A stretch of 64,000 bases of DNA from Methanoregula sp. UBA64. Lineage in GTDB: Archaea > Halobacteriota > Methanomicrobia > Methanomicrobiales > Methanospirillaceae. Within the stretch, counting starts at the first letter, position 1; each line of letters opens with the position of its first letter. Under the pieces are notes generated by a model. The model did not search any database, was not told the DNA's origin, and was given only the letters and a program-made list of their open reading frames with translations. Both the position numbers and the translations under genes were made by a program. The stretch lies in NCBI RefSeq assembly GCF_002502735.1, contig NZ_DAQC01000008.1, positions 1-64,000 of the forward strand, read 5' to 3'. Shown in pieces: positions 1 through 8,247 of the stretch.

Positions 1-728
1 ACGAGATCTGGATCTGGACCGATGTGGACGGCATCATGACCTCCGACCCGCGGGTGATTAACGATGCCCGGGTCTTAACGAGCGTCTCCTACATCGAGGT
101 CATGGAGCTCTCGTACTTCGGCGCAAAGGTCATGCACCCGCGCTCGATCGATCCGGCCATGCGCAAAAACATCCTTGTCCGGGTAAAAAACACCTTCAAC
201 CCGACCTACCCGGGCACGATGATCGTAAGAAACGGCCACCGGGACAACCGGGTGGTAAAGGCGCTCACCTACATCGACAAGGTTGCGTCCATCAACATCA
301 ACGGCGCCCAGATGATCGGCAGGCCCGGGGTTGCAAAGATGATCTTCTCGGCTCTTGCCGACAAGGCCGTGAACGTGATGATGATAACGCAGGGGTCGAG
401 CGAGGCGAACATCTCGCTCATCGTTGACGAGTCGCACCTCGACGCGGCGGTAGAGTCGCTCGAATTTCTCGTCAAAGACGGGATCGTCCGCGAGGTCTCG
501 CACAACCGGGATGTCTGTGCGGTCGCCGTGGTCGGCGCCGGCATGGCAGGCGCGGCCGGGACGGGCGGGCGGATCTTCACGGCGCTCGGGGCAGCCGGCG
601 TGAACGTGATGATGATCTCGCAGGGGTCGAGCGAGGCTAACATCTCCTTTGTGGTAAAGCAGGAGGACGGCCCGCGGGCGGTCCGCGTGCTCCACGACGA
701 ATTCAGGCTCTCGGAGGAAAGCGAATGA
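1..728 (+). CDS. lysC: Aspartate kinase, C-terminal part (5' end outside window)
   Basis: The reading frame is open from base 3 and continues upstream of the window, so only the C-terminal ~240 residues are seen. Aspartate kinase phosphorylates L-aspartate, the first step to lysine, threonine and methionine. The visible part starts in the kinase domain (WTDVDGIMTSDPR, then ELSYFGAKVMHPR, both typical of the family) and is followed by two ACT domains, each with the repeated sequence QGSSEANIS, which normally bind the feedback amino acid. The stop codon overlaps the purM start (ATGA), so the two are probably co-transcribed and translationally coupled. Identity is secure; feedback ligand cannot be told from sequence. 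Confidence 0.95.
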   Translation, partial: EIWIWTDVDGIMTSDPRVINDARVLTSVSYIEVMELSYFGAKVMHPRSIDPAMRKNILVRVKNTFNPTYPGTMIVRNGHRDNRVVKALTYIDKVASININGAQMIGRPGVAKMIFSALADKAVNVMMITQGSSEANISLIVDESHLDAAVESLEFLVKDGIVREVSHNRDVCAVAVVGAGMAGAAGTGGRIFTALGAAGVNVMMISQGSSEANISFVVKQEDGPRAVRVLHDEFRLSEESE

Positions 729-1717
729 CACAAAGCGAATACAGCAAGGCCGGTGTGGATATCGATCTCGAAGCAACGGCAATCAAGGCGCTCATCAAAA
801 ACCTGAGCTACCGGCGGAAGGGCAACTACACGATGCTCGGGAACGTGGGCCACTTTGCGGGTCTCATCGATTTTGGGCCAAAGGCGCTCGCGCTCACTAC
901 CGACGGCGTGGGGACAAAGATGCTCGTTGCCGACAAGGTCGGGGACTGGAGCACGGTGGGGATCGACTGCATTGCGATGAACGTGAACGATCTCTACGTG
1001 ATGCATATGGAGCCGGTCGCGTTCGTGGACTACATTGCCACCGACCGGCTCTCGATTGAGCAGATGGCGCAGATCGGGATCGGCCTCAACGAGGGCGCAA
1101 AGCAGGCGAACATCGATATCGTGGGCGGCGAGACCGCGTCCCTAAAAGGGCTCATCAACGGCCTCGATCTTGCCGGCACCTGCTTTGGCATCCAGGACAA
1201 GCAAAAGATCGTGACGGGCGAGAAGATCCGGCCCGGCGACAAGATCGTTGGCGTCCCGTCAACCGGCATCCACAGCAACGGCCTCTCGCTCGCCCGCCGG
1301 GTCGTGGAGCAGCACGCGGACTACGATGAAAAACTCAGTAACGGTAAGACAATCGCCCGCGAACTGTTGACCCCGACAAGGATCTACCACGAGAGCCTTG
1401 CAGTTGCCGATGCCTGCACGGTGCACGGCATGTGCCACGTCACGGGCGGCGGCCTGTTGAATTTCCTGCGGCTCAGCAAGTTCGGGTTCCGGTTCGACAA
1501 CCCGCTCACGCCCCCGGAGATCTTCCGCTGGATCGAAGAGACCGGGAAGATCTCGAAGGTCGAGATGTACCGGACCTTCAACATGGGCATGGGATACTCC
1601 TACGTTGTCCCGGCCGATGCAGCGGACAAGGTGACCGCGATGGTGCCCGGGGCCAGAGTGGTCGGGGAAGTTATCGAGAAGCCCGGCGCATGGCTCGGGG
1701 ATATGCAGGTTACCTGA
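725..1717 (+). CDS. purM: Phosphoribosylformylglycinamidine cyclo-ligase (AIR synthetase)
   Basis: Cytoplasmic ATP-dependent enzyme that closes the imidazole ring of FGAM to give AIR in purine synthesis. At 330 residues it has the full family length. Visible family signatures are TDGVGTK near residue 58, the GIDCIAMNVNDL stretch, GGETASL and the GVPSTGIHSNGLSLAR segment. It starts inside the aspartate kinase stop codon. Two other purine genes, purF (5772) and purC (17341), are in this window but not adjacent, so the pathway is scattered over several transcripts. Confidence 0.97.
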   Translation: MTQSEYSKAGVDIDLEATAIKALIKNLSYRRKGNYTMLGNVGHFAGLIDFGPKALALTTDGVGTKMLVADKVGDWSTVGIDCIAMNVNDLYVMHMEPVAFVDYIATDRLSIEQMAQIGIGLNEGAKQANIDIVGGETASLKGLINGLDLAGTCFGIQDKQKIVTGEKIRPGDKIVGVPSTGIHSNGLSLARRVVEQHADYDEKLSNGKTIARELLTPTRIYHESLAVADACTVHGMCHVTGGGLLNFLRLSKFGFRFDNPLTPPEIFRWIEETGKISKVEMYRTFNMGMGYSYVVPADAADKVTAMVPGARVVGEVIEKPGAWLGDMQVT

Positions 1718-2036
1718 TTCCGAACTTTTTCACGGGAATTTTAGTTTTTGGGACTGTAGAAATCATTTCCCTTCACCAAACCGTATTTGCGAGGGTGACC
1801 CCCTCTCTCCCCCAGAGGGGGAGGCAACCCAAGGGGGAAAGCCCCCTTGACCCCCCTGCGGAATGAAAATTTTTCAATTATGCTTCCCGTACATGGTTTT
1901 GCTCCACGGGGCGAGCCCCGACGAGGCGGCGAGCACCCGTGGTCCCCTCGCAACAAAATTTAGGATGGTACTTACAGTTTTTTACAGAGTCAATTATTCA
2001 GATAATTTTATACTTTTGCTGTGTTCTTTACCATTT
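1718..2036. repeat. Gene-free stretch with three strong hairpins
   Basis: No credible gene is seen in these 319 bases. They hold three perfect inverted repeats: CTCCCCC/GGGGGAG (1807-1813/1817-1823), CAAGGGGG/CCCCCTTG (1830-1837/1842-1849) and CCACGGG/CCCGTGG (1904-1910/1936-1942). The last surrounds GCGAGCCCCGACGAGG, and a similar GCGAAAGCCGACGAGG occurs near 7279. The 3' part (1960-2036) is AT-rich with several TATA-like runs and is probably the promoter of the membrane protein that follows. The hairpin cluster could terminate purM or be a dispersed intergenic repeat; neither can be decided here. Confidence 0.5.
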
Positions 2037-2489
2037 ATGGTAACGATGGATTGGACAAATATCGGCATTGATGCTCTTGCTCTGGTTGTAACATTCATTA
2101 TCACAACGATCCTTGCCGCATTTTTCCTGTGGCTTATCGATATGGCGCTCAATGAGGTAGATTTCCTGACAATGCGTGATGACCCAAAAGCCCAGGCAAT
2201 TGCCAGTCTAGGATGGCTGATTCTCTACGCCCTGGTATTTGCCGGAGCCTTTATTGCACCATTCTCCCTTGACGGGTTGATTCTCCGGGAAATCGTGTGG
2301 ACATTTGTCATGCTGCTTGTGGCATCGGTCCTGACTATTATCTCAGTGAAATTCATCAGCCCGTACATGCGTTACTGTGGGAAAGACGGCCTGCAAGGTC
2401 TTGGCAAAGATCGCGTGGCAACTTCACTTTTTTATCTGGGATTGTGCATTCTGATCGGAGTGATAAGTTTCAGCGCATTGACAGCGTGA
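2037..2489 (+). CDS. Uncharacterised four-helix membrane protein
   Basis: A 150-residue protein starting MVTMDW; an in-frame extension further upstream runs through the hairpin region and is unlikely to be translated. ATG at 2046 is an alternative start. Four hydrophobic segments are visible: about residues 10-35, 62-80, 90-112 and 130-148, with short polar loops between (LNEVDFLTMRDDPKAQ). The topology recalls the small UPF0719/DUF350 membrane proteins, but I see no diagnostic motif, so no function is proposed. A small secreted protein follows after 12 bases, so they may share a transcript. Confidence 0.7.
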   Translation: MVTMDWTNIGIDALALVVTFIITTILAAFFLWLIDMALNEVDFLTMRDDPKAQAIASLGWLILYALVFAGAFIAPFSLDGLILREIVWTFVMLLVASVLTIISVKFISPYMRYCGKDGLQGLGKDRVATSLFYLGLCILIGVISFSALTA

Positions 2490-2501
2490 GGTTAGAAAAC
2501 A

Positions 2502-2849
2502 ATGAACCTTCGTGTGGGGCAGCGAATCGTGAAAACCGGATCACTGATGCTGATCATTTGTTTTTCCTTTTCCTTTTTTTATGGAGTTGTGGCAGCGGCG
2601 TCTGTACCTTTGGGTCAGATAAGCGGGCACAATGCTTATCCTCATTTTACTTCGACCGTTCCGGGAAATTCCGCCGGGGGATTTGATACCCAGGGATCCA
2701 ATCAAATTAATTTTAATTCAGTATCGAATGCTAACAGTTTTTCAGCCTCTTCTAAAAAGAGCACCAGTTCCGAGAAAAATTGTTATGTGCATGGATACAC
2801 AACGAAAAAAGGAACTCACGTGAAAGGATATTACCGGCGTTGCAGATAA
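2502..2849 (+). CDS. Small secreted protein with Cys-flanked Y/G-rich tail
   Basis: 115 residues. The N-terminus has basic residues followed by a hydrophobic stretch (MLIICFSFSFFYGVVAAAS), a convincing Sec signal peptide cleaved near AAA-S. The middle is low-complexity Ser/Asn/Gly. The last 22 residues, between two cysteines, contain VHGYTTKKGTHVKGYYR, a form of the VxGYxxKxGTxVxxxYR motif found at the C-terminus of many exported bacterial proteins of unknown role. GC content is lower than in its neighbours. Function unknown; an extracellular or surface role is inferred from the signal peptide. Confidence 0.65.
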   Translation: MNLRVGQRIVKTGSLMLIICFSFSFFYGVVAAASVPLGQISGHNAYPHFTSTVPGNSAGGFDTQGSNQINFNSVSNANSFSASSKKSTSSEKNCYVHGYTTKKGTHVKGYYRRCR

Positions 2850-2955
2850 TTTGGCAGATGAACAGTACGTGCCCCCGGCATCTCTTTTTTTCTTACGGTA
2901 AAACCGAAACCGTATTACCCCCGCCTGCCGTAATGACGCTAACGAAGCGTGAACC

Positions 2956-3384
2956 ATGACCGGCACCAGCGGATCGGATCGTCACGAACGCACCCGCGTT
3001 ATCCTGACGACAAGGACAAAACGGGCGATCCGCGAGCTGGTCGGCACCTGCGAGTACTGCGGCGCAACGTTCCCGCCCGAAGAACTCGACGTGTTCCAGA
3101 TCGGCATGCTCTCCAGCAGCCCCGAACGGCCCGCGGGAAACCCGGCAAATGCCATTATTGTCCTGTGCCATGAACATCACCGCGAGGCAGAGGAGGGAAC
3201 GATCAGAAAAAGCGACCTCAAGGGAAAGGTGACAAAGCGCACCGATAAAAGAAAGATGGCGCTGCGCGGGCTTTTGCTGAAACTCGACCGGACCTACGAG
3301 GGCGCGAATGTCAAAAAAAGCCGCAACCCGGCGGTCTTCGGGGTCAAGGCGTTTGTAAAAGAGCAGTCGGGTCTCCGGAGATAA
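2956..3384 (+). CDS. HNH-like zinc-binding protein
   Basis: 142 residues, very basic. CEYCG at about residue 32 and LCHEHHREA at about residue 71 give the paired CxxC and C/H pattern of HNH nucleases (treble-clef), though the second half lacks a second CxxC and the canonical Asn is not obvious. The C-terminal 60 residues are Lys/Arg-rich and may bind nucleic acid. It stands alone, followed by a convergent zinc-ribbon gene. Nuclease activity is only a possibility; related methanogen proteins are generally annotated as hypothetical. Confidence 0.6.
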   Translation: MTGTSGSDRHERTRVILTTRTKRAIRELVGTCEYCGATFPPEELDVFQIGMLSSSPERPAGNPANAIIVLCHEHHREAEEGTIRKSDLKGKVTKRTDKRKMALRGLLLKLDRTYEGANVKKSRNPAVFGVKAFVKEQSGLRR

Positions 3385-3412
3385 TGCGGCGTTAGACGCA
3401 CGGCATTCCCGG

Positions 3413-3577
3413 TCATTCCTCGTCGTACGATCCCGAGAAATAATAGGCGGGACCGGACGGGACGAGCTCTGCCCCGCACGCCGGGCACCGGAACGGGCCG
3501 GGGGACGGCTGGCAGCAGCTGCACCCTGCCATGACATCGTAGTCCTTCCCGCAGCCCGGGCATCTCATCCGCTGCAT
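3413..3577 (-). CDS. Small double zinc-ribbon protein
   Basis: About 54 residues from ATG at 3577, which has AGGACA upstream; a second in-frame ATG lies at 3568. Two CPxCG knuckles (CPGCGK and CPACGA) plus an internal CSCC give enough ligands for one or two zinc ions. It ends in an acidic tail (SGSYDEE). Such mini zinc ribbons are common in methanogens and are thought to mediate protein or nucleic-acid contacts; no specific role can be assigned. Confidence 0.6.
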   Translation of the reverse strand: MQRMRCPGCGKDYDVMAGCSCCQPSPGPFRCPACGAELVPSGPAYYFSGSYDEE

Positions 3578-3650
3578 ACCGTGTCCTGTTGGCAGTGCGG
3601 GGTGTTGAAGCTGGCGGCCGGTGCCGGATAAAAACGTACCGGCCCGGGGG

Positions 3651-4190
3651 TTACTCCCCGTCCTTCTCCGGTTCTTCCGGCACAAACGCGGTCTTTTTTG
3701 CCTTGTCCGAGACGATCACGCTGTTACCCAGCGGGTCCTGGAGGATGACGGTCACCGGCAGCTCGCCGGCTTTTACTGCCTCCATCTTCCCGAACAGCAC
3801 CCGGGCATTCTCCCGTTCCTCGGGAGTCCCGTCGCGGATCCCGGCGGTAACGGCCTGGCCGATCCGGTCGAGCACGCCCTCGACATTGGTGATAAAACCC
3901 TGGCAGGCCGGGCCCGGATCGATCCGGACGCCGAGCTCGGGGATCTCGATGATCCCGGTCATGCTCCGGACTACTTTCGCGCTGAGATCCCCGGCGGTCG
4001 TCACCGCGAGCTCGTACCGCACCGGCTCGGCACTCTTGAGCATCTGGGTATCGACGTACCGGTACCCGCATGAGGGACACGTAGCCGAAATGATGAGGAT
4101 ATCAGAAAAATAGGGAATATTTTCTGTCTGGTAAAGGTATTGTATCTCGGTATTGCAGTAGGGGCACGGTCCCGGGACGATCTTCTGCAC
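3651..4190 (-). CDS. ZPR1-type zinc-finger protein
   Basis: 179 residues starting at GTG 4190, four bases after the sepF stop. The N-terminal C4 zinc finger CPYC...CPSCGYR (spacing about 30) is followed by the beta-rich ZPR1 domain with GFITNVEGVLDRIGQAV, matching the archaeal ZPR1 family. In eukaryotes ZPR1 binds translation factor eEF1A and acts as a chaperone; the archaeal role is untested. Tight spacing with sepF suggests one transcript. Confidence 0.85.
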   Translation of the reverse strand: MQKIVPGPCPYCNTEIQYLYQTENIPYFSDILIISATCPSCGYRYVDTQMLKSAEPVRYELAVTTAGDLSAKVVRSMTGIIEIPELGVRIDPGPACQGFITNVEGVLDRIGQAVTAGIRDGTPEERENARVLFGKMEAVKAGELPVTVILQDPLGNSVIVSDKAKKTAFVPEEPEKDGE

Positions 4191-4194
4191 GGGC

Positions 4195-4566
4195 TTATGC
4201 CCCGCCGATCTTGTCGCGCGAGATCTTCACCGACATAGGGGTGAGAACCACGTAGCGCTGGTCGCCGAGGCCGATGATATCGCCGTTTACGTCTTTTGCA
4301 ACCTCTTTTAAGTCCTTTAAGACGCGCTCGTACGAGATCTTGTCCATTTTCAGGCGCGAGATGTCCACGATCACGATGTTGCCGTTGTATACCTCGTCCT
4401 TTACCCGGGGGGTGTCCTTGAGGTCGCCGATCGTTGCGATCTTCACAAGAAGCGCCGGCGCACCGGAACTGCCGCGCTCTTCATAGGAACTGAGGTCCAG
4501 CTCCATATAGTCGTCATCGGAACTGGTGGCGTTTTTGCCTAAAAGGGTGTCAATGATCTTAACCAT
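4195..4566 (-). CDS. sepF: Archaeal SepF, cell-division FtsZ anchor
   Basis: 123 residues. The first ten (MVKIIDTLLG) can form the amphipathic membrane-targeting helix known for SepF; an acidic linker with Ser/Asp follows, then a ~80-residue alpha/beta SepF core (VKIATIGDLKDTPRVKDEVYNGNIVIVDIS...). In archaea lacking FtsA, SepF ties FtsZ to the membrane at the division site. No ftsZ gene is in this window. The start ATG has a T/A-rich upstream region (AATTATTTAATAG near 4585-4600) that can act as TATA box. Confidence 0.88.
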   Translation of the reverse strand: MVKIIDTLLGKNATSSDDDYMELDLSSYEERGSSGAPALLVKIATIGDLKDTPRVKDEVYNGNIVIVDISRLKMDKISYERVLKDLKEVAKDVNGDIIGLGDQRYVVLTPMSVKISRDKIGGA

Positions 4567-4657
4567 AAAAAAACTGTATGAAGAAAATTATTTAATAGTA
4601 TCGATGGAAAAGCGGCAAACCGCCGTTTATCTGGCCCGTTTTCGCACGAAAAAAAGA

Positions 4658-5155
4658 TTATATCTCAAGGTTCCAGAGTTCATCGCCGACATGGTGGAAG
4701 CTTTTACACATCTTCCCCTGTGCGCTCGCGAGAATTGCCTGCCCGTCCATGAGCGCGACGCCGATGGCGAGCGGCTTTTTGTGGCGTTCCTCGACAATCT
4801 GGACCGGGCCGTTGGCTTTCACGTCCCCGCTCACGGCCACGATCCCCGGCCGCATCACGTCAGCGCCGTTCACCACGTACGGGATCGCCCCGGCATCGAC
4901 CGTGACCATCCGTTCCGGGAAGGGGATCTGGAGTGCCCCTTTGAGGGTCGGAAAGACCCAGTCGCCGTTATCCATGAAGAGCGGTTTCTTGTTGACCAGG
5001 TAGATCGCAACGTCCGCATTGGTCTCGAGGATCTCGATCATGTCTGCCTTGAACAGGTCTGCCGAGGGGCCGATCTGGAGGGCGAGCCGGTCCATGAGAT
5101 CGGCAACCTGCCCTTTCCGGATGGAATGGCGTTTCTTTATGACGATCTTTTTCAT
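4658..5155 (-). CDS. PUA-domain RNA-binding protein
   Basis: 165 residues from ATG 5155 (MKKIVIKKRHSIRKGQ). The N-terminal half resembles the MCT-1/archaeal pre-PUA domain, the C-terminal half (about 85-160) is a PUA domain with VDAGAIPYVVNGADVMRPGIV and a C-terminal VGDELWNLEI. Proteins of this class bind structured RNA and in eukaryotes (MCT-1/DENR) help ribosome recycling and initiation. The gene is divergent from the LSm-L37e pair; a TATA-like CTATTTAG at 5187-5194 predicts a short leader. Confidence 0.85.
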   Translation of the reverse strand: MKKIVIKKRHSIRKGQVADLMDRLALQIGPSADLFKADMIEILETNADVAIYLVNKKPLFMDNGDWVFPTLKGALQIPFPERMVTVDAGAIPYVVNGADVMRPGIVAVSGDVKANGPVQIVEERHKKPLAIGVALMDGQAILASAQGKMCKSFHHVGDELWNLEI

Positions 5156-5193
5156 AGTTCTGCACCTACATTCTCCCGGCAAACGGCTAAATA

Positions 5194-5215
5194 GGTTTTC
5201 CCCCCCGGGGAAACC
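5194..5215. other. Hairpin between divergent PUA and LSm genes
   Basis: GGTTTTCCCC and GGGGAAACC form a nine-pair dyad with one bulged T and a C3 loop, next to the TATA-like element of the PUA gene. It could be an operator; no protein partner is evident. Confidence 0.35.
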
Positions 5216-5290
5216 ACGGCGGGCCGCACTCTGCCAGAAACCTTCATGCTCCATGACGGTCTACGCTATGTTTAAGTAGAGTGCTCACGC

Positions 5291-5300
5291 ACATATATTA
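5291..5300 (+). promoter_or_regulatory. TATA box for lsm-rpl37e-purF
   Basis: ACATATATTA lies 35-44 bases before the LSm start. An archaeal start site about 25 bases downstream would give a leader of roughly ten bases. The three following genes are tightly spaced and probably share it. Confidence 0.6.
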
Positions 5301-5334
5301 CTCCAGAGCGATGGTAGTACAAGGGTTTTAGAGT

Positions 5335-5565
5335 ATGACCAAAAGACCGTTGGATATTTTGGATCTGGTGCTGAACCGCCAGCCCGTGATCGTCTCCCTC
5401 AAAGGCGGGAGAGAGATCCGGGGAGTTCTTCAGGGGTACGACGTTCACATGAACCTCGTCCTTGACAAGGCAGAGGAAACTGAGAACGGGCAGGTCGTAA
5501 AGGTAGGCACGCTTATCGTCCGTGGAGATAACGTGATCTACATCTCGCCATCGCTGGAATCATAA
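5335..5565 (+). CDS. Sm-like archaeal protein (LSm/SmAP)
   Basis: 76 residues with the two Sm motifs: LKGGREIRGVLQGYDVHMNLVL (Sm1, ending in the RNA-contacting MNLVL) and LIVRGDNVIYI (Sm2, RGDNV). SmAPs form heptameric rings that bind U-rich RNA. The gene order lsm then rpl37e is conserved in euryarchaea and links the protein to RNA metabolism. L37e begins 11 bases downstream. Confidence 0.97.
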   Translation: MTKRPLDILDLVLNRQPVIVSLKGGREIRGVLQGYDVHMNLVLDKAEETENGQVVKVGTLIVRGDNVIYISPSLES

Positions 5566-5576
5566 GGTGAAATAAC

Positions 5577-5759
5577 ATGACAAAAGGCACTCCGTCAATG
5601 GGTAAGATGAACAAGATGACCCACATCGCCTGCCGGCGCTGTGGCAGGATCTCGTTCCACGCCCAGAAGAAAGTCTGCTCTTCCTGCGGATTTGGAAGAA
5701 GCACCAAGATGCAAAACTTCAAGTGGCACAGCAAGAGACCAAAAACGCCGACCCATTAA
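5577..5759 (+). CDS. rpl37e: 50S ribosomal protein L37e
   Basis: 60 residues, basic. Zinc-finger pattern CRRCGR...CSSCGFG and MTKGTPSMGK at the N-terminus identify L37e, a large-subunit protein of archaea and eukaryotes. It follows the LSm gene and precedes purF by 12 bases. Confidence 0.97.
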   Translation: MTKGTPSMGKMNKMTHIACRRCGRISFHAQKKVCSSCGFGRSTKMQNFKWHSKRPKTPTH

Positions 5760-5771
5760 GAGAGCAGTACC

Positions 5772-7202
5772 ATGTGTGGTATCGTTGGCATCGTGGATGC
5801 TGGCGGTGTATCCATCCGGCTCTATTATGCCTTGTATGCCCTCCAGCATCGTGGCCAGGAAAGTGCCGGGATCTCCACATATGACGGCACAAGTCTTTGT
5901 AAGTTCAAGGGGCAGGGACTTGTCGCCGATGTGTTTTCCCCTTCTGTTTTAAAAGATCTCAAAGGTACGGCCGGTATCGGCCATGTGCGGTACCCGACCA
6001 CCGGTGCAAACCTGCCGGAGAATATCCAGCCGCTGAATTTCCAGTTCAAGGATCACTCCATCTCGGTTGCCCATAACGGGAACCTGGTCAACACCTGCGA
6101 GCTCCGGCGCGAGTACGAGCAGGCCGGCCAGATCTTCACGACCACGACCGACACGGAGATCATTGCAAAGATCTTAATGGAGGAGATCAGCGCCTCCAAC
6201 TGCGTCGAGGACGCGGTCCACCTCTGCATGAAGCGGATGGCCGGCTCGTATTCGGTCGTGATCATGATCGACGGCGTGATCTACGCGTTCCGCGACCCGC
6301 TCGGCATCAAGCCGTTCTGCCTCGGGAAAATCGAGAACGGCTATATCGTTGCCTCCGAGAGCGTGGCAATCGATGCCCTGGGCGGGAAGTTCCTTCGCGA
6401 CATAAAACCCGGCGAGCTGATCCGGATGGACGCGGAAGGGGTCCGGTGCACGCAGATAGCAACGGCCGGGCGTTGCGCCCACTGTATCTTCGAGTACATC
6501 TACTTTGCCCGGGCCGATGCGATTATCGACGGGGTGCTGGTGTACGATGTGCGCCGGGCAATCGGCCAGAAACTCCACGAGGAGGCACCGGTCAATGTCG
6601 ATTCGGTCTGCCCGGTGCCGGACTCGGGAACGGCGTACGCTATCGGGTATGCGGAGCGCTCGAAGGTTCCCTTTGTGGAGAGCCTCATGAAGAACCGGTA
6701 CATGGGGCGGACTTTTATCATGCCGGGCCAGAAGGAGCGCGAGCGTGCGGTCCGGATCAAGCTCAACCCGATCCCGGGGCACTTAAAGAACAAGTCGATT
6801 GTCCTTGTCGATGACAGCATCGTGCGGGGCACGACCTCGAAACGGATCATTGAGATGATGCGGGATGCGGGGGCAAAAGAGATCCATATGCGGATCGGTT
6901 CCCCGGCGATCAAGGCCCCGTGTTACCTTGGCGTCGATATGCCGACCCGAAAAGAGCTGATCGCAAGCGACAAGGAAGAGGAGGAGGTCCGGCGCTGCAT
7001 CACGGCAAACTCGCTCCACCATATCTCGCTCGATGCGCTCGTAAAAGCCATAGGCTTTGACCGCGAGGACCTCTGCACGGGCTGCCTTACTGGCTGTTAC
7101 CCGCTGCCCATCGAGGGCGAGACGGCAAACCCCCGCCAGGTAAACTTCGTGGACGGGACATTCCAGTCGCGGCTCGAATCGTTCGAGGCGGAGAGCAGCT
7201 AA
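5772..7202 (+). CDS. purF: Amidophosphoribosyltransferase
   Basis: 476 residues. Converts PRPP and glutamine to phosphoribosylamine, the committed step of purine synthesis. Cys2 (MCGIVGI) is the glutaminase nucleophile and there is no propeptide beyond the initiator Met. The C-terminal phosphoribosyltransferase domain has the PRPP loop VLVDDSIVRGTT. Cysteines in AHCIFEYIY and in CTGCLTGC match the 4Fe-4S ligands of the Bacillus-type enzyme, so oxygen sensitivity is expected. A T-rich run (7203-7233) follows the stop and likely terminates the operon. Confidence 0.97.
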   Translation: MCGIVGIVDAGGVSIRLYYALYALQHRGQESAGISTYDGTSLCKFKGQGLVADVFSPSVLKDLKGTAGIGHVRYPTTGANLPENIQPLNFQFKDHSISVAHNGNLVNTCELRREYEQAGQIFTTTTDTEIIAKILMEEISASNCVEDAVHLCMKRMAGSYSVVIMIDGVIYAFRDPLGIKPFCLGKIENGYIVASESVAIDALGGKFLRDIKPGELIRMDAEGVRCTQIATAGRCAHCIFEYIYFARADAIIDGVLVYDVRRAIGQKLHEEAPVNVDSVCPVPDSGTAYAIGYAERSKVPFVESLMKNRYMGRTFIMPGQKERERAVRIKLNPIPGHLKNKSIVLVDDSIVRGTTSKRIIEMMRDAGAKEIHMRIGSPAIKAPCYLGVDMPTRKELIASDKEEEEVRRCITANSLHHISLDALVKAIGFDREDLCTGCLTGCYPLPIEGETANPRQVNFVDGTFQSRLESFEAESS

Positions 7203-7543
7203 GTTTTTCCTTTAAGCGAACTCCCTTTTTTATCGGGATCGTTTCTTGTCACATATAGTAGCCATAGCAGCAGGAGCGAAAGCCGACGAGGAGCTTTATT
7301 CTGCTACGGTAATGATTTCTTCAGAGGCAAATTTTGTATCTTTTCATAATCACCACCAGAATCCGAAGATACACGTTAAACGATGACTCGCCCCCCGACC
7401 CCCTCGCGCCCGGCGGGTGGCACTGCTACACCCGTCTCGCTAGGGGGAGTATCGGTCCACTCTTCCAAAACTCACCTTTTTCTCCCTGCATCGACAACCC
7501 GGAACCATACCGGAATATCCTTTTAGCCCACAGGAGACCTTGC
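7203..7543. repeat. Gene-free stretch with nested hairpin
   Basis: No gene is supported here. Bases 7399-7447 form a nested dyad: CCCCCT/AGGGGG (7399-7404/7442-7447) enclosing GCG/CGC and CGGGTG/CACCCG (7414-7419/7429-7434). Further upstream GGAGCGAAAGCCGACGAGGAGC (about 7276-7297; broken here by imperfect repeats) resembles the hairpin region at 1910. These look like intergenic repeats. The methyltransferase start at 7544 has its own GGAGA ribosome site at 7532. Confidence 0.45.
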
Positions 7544-8221
7544 ATGGATCACATCAGGAAAGCCTTCGATGCAGTAGCGACAGAGTACGATGCGCAGCGG
7601 GAGTTCGTTATCCCGCAGATGCGGGAATATTACGGGGCTGCGGTCTGGGCTGCGGAAAGTCCGAACCCCTCCCCCCGGATCCTCGATGTCGGGGCGGGCA
7701 CCGGCCTCTTATCCGCGCTGCTTTTGGAAAAATACCCGACTGCCACGCTCACCCTGCTCGATATCTCGGAGAAGATGCTTGCCGTAGCCCGGGAGCGGTT
7801 TAGGGGCCGCGACACTATCCGGTTCTGCACCGGCGATTACTCGCAGGCGGACCTGGGCGGGCCCTACGATCTTGTCTGCTCCGCGCTCTCGATCCACCAC
7901 CTCGGACAGGACGAGAAGCGCCGGCTCTTTTGCCGGATCCACGATGTCCTGGTGCCCGGCGGGCTCTTTGTCAACGCCGACCAGGCCGAGGGCGAGACGC
8001 CGTACTTTTCCCGGAGGTATCTTGAATACTGGAATGCCTTCTTGGAAAACGGGCCGCTTTCACGTGAAGAGCACGAAGCGATCCTGAAACGCCGGGACAC
8101 GCTCGACAAGAACGAGAAGCTCTCCGACCAGCTCGCGTGGCTCAGGGAAGCCGGGTTCTCCGATGTCGATGTGGTGTACCGGAACCGGACCTTTATCGTG
8201 ACCGTGGCAGGAAAAAACTAA
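7544..8221 (+). CDS. Class I SAM-dependent methyltransferase
   Basis: 225 residues from ATG 7544, chosen because of CAGGAGACC just upstream; the in-frame extension to 7334 crosses the repeat region. Motif I ILDVGAGTGLLSALL, acidic residue in TLLDISEKML (motif II) and DLVCSALSIHHL (motif IV) define a methyltransf_11/25-type fold. The substrate is not predictable. It is followed by a convergent membrane-protein gene and by T-runs on both strands around 8217-8226. Confidence 0.85.
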   Translation: MDHIRKAFDAVATEYDAQREFVIPQMREYYGAAVWAAESPNPSPRILDVGAGTGLLSALLLEKYPTATLTLLDISEKMLAVARERFRGRDTIRFCTGDYSQADLGGPYDLVCSALSIHHLGQDEKRRLFCRIHDVLVPGGLFVNADQAEGETPYFSRRYLEYWNAFLENGPLSREEHEAILKRRDTLDKNEKLSDQLAWLREAGFSDVDVVYRNRTFIVTVAGKN

Positions 8222-8247
8222 AAAAAACGCTGGCCCGGGGCCGCGCC

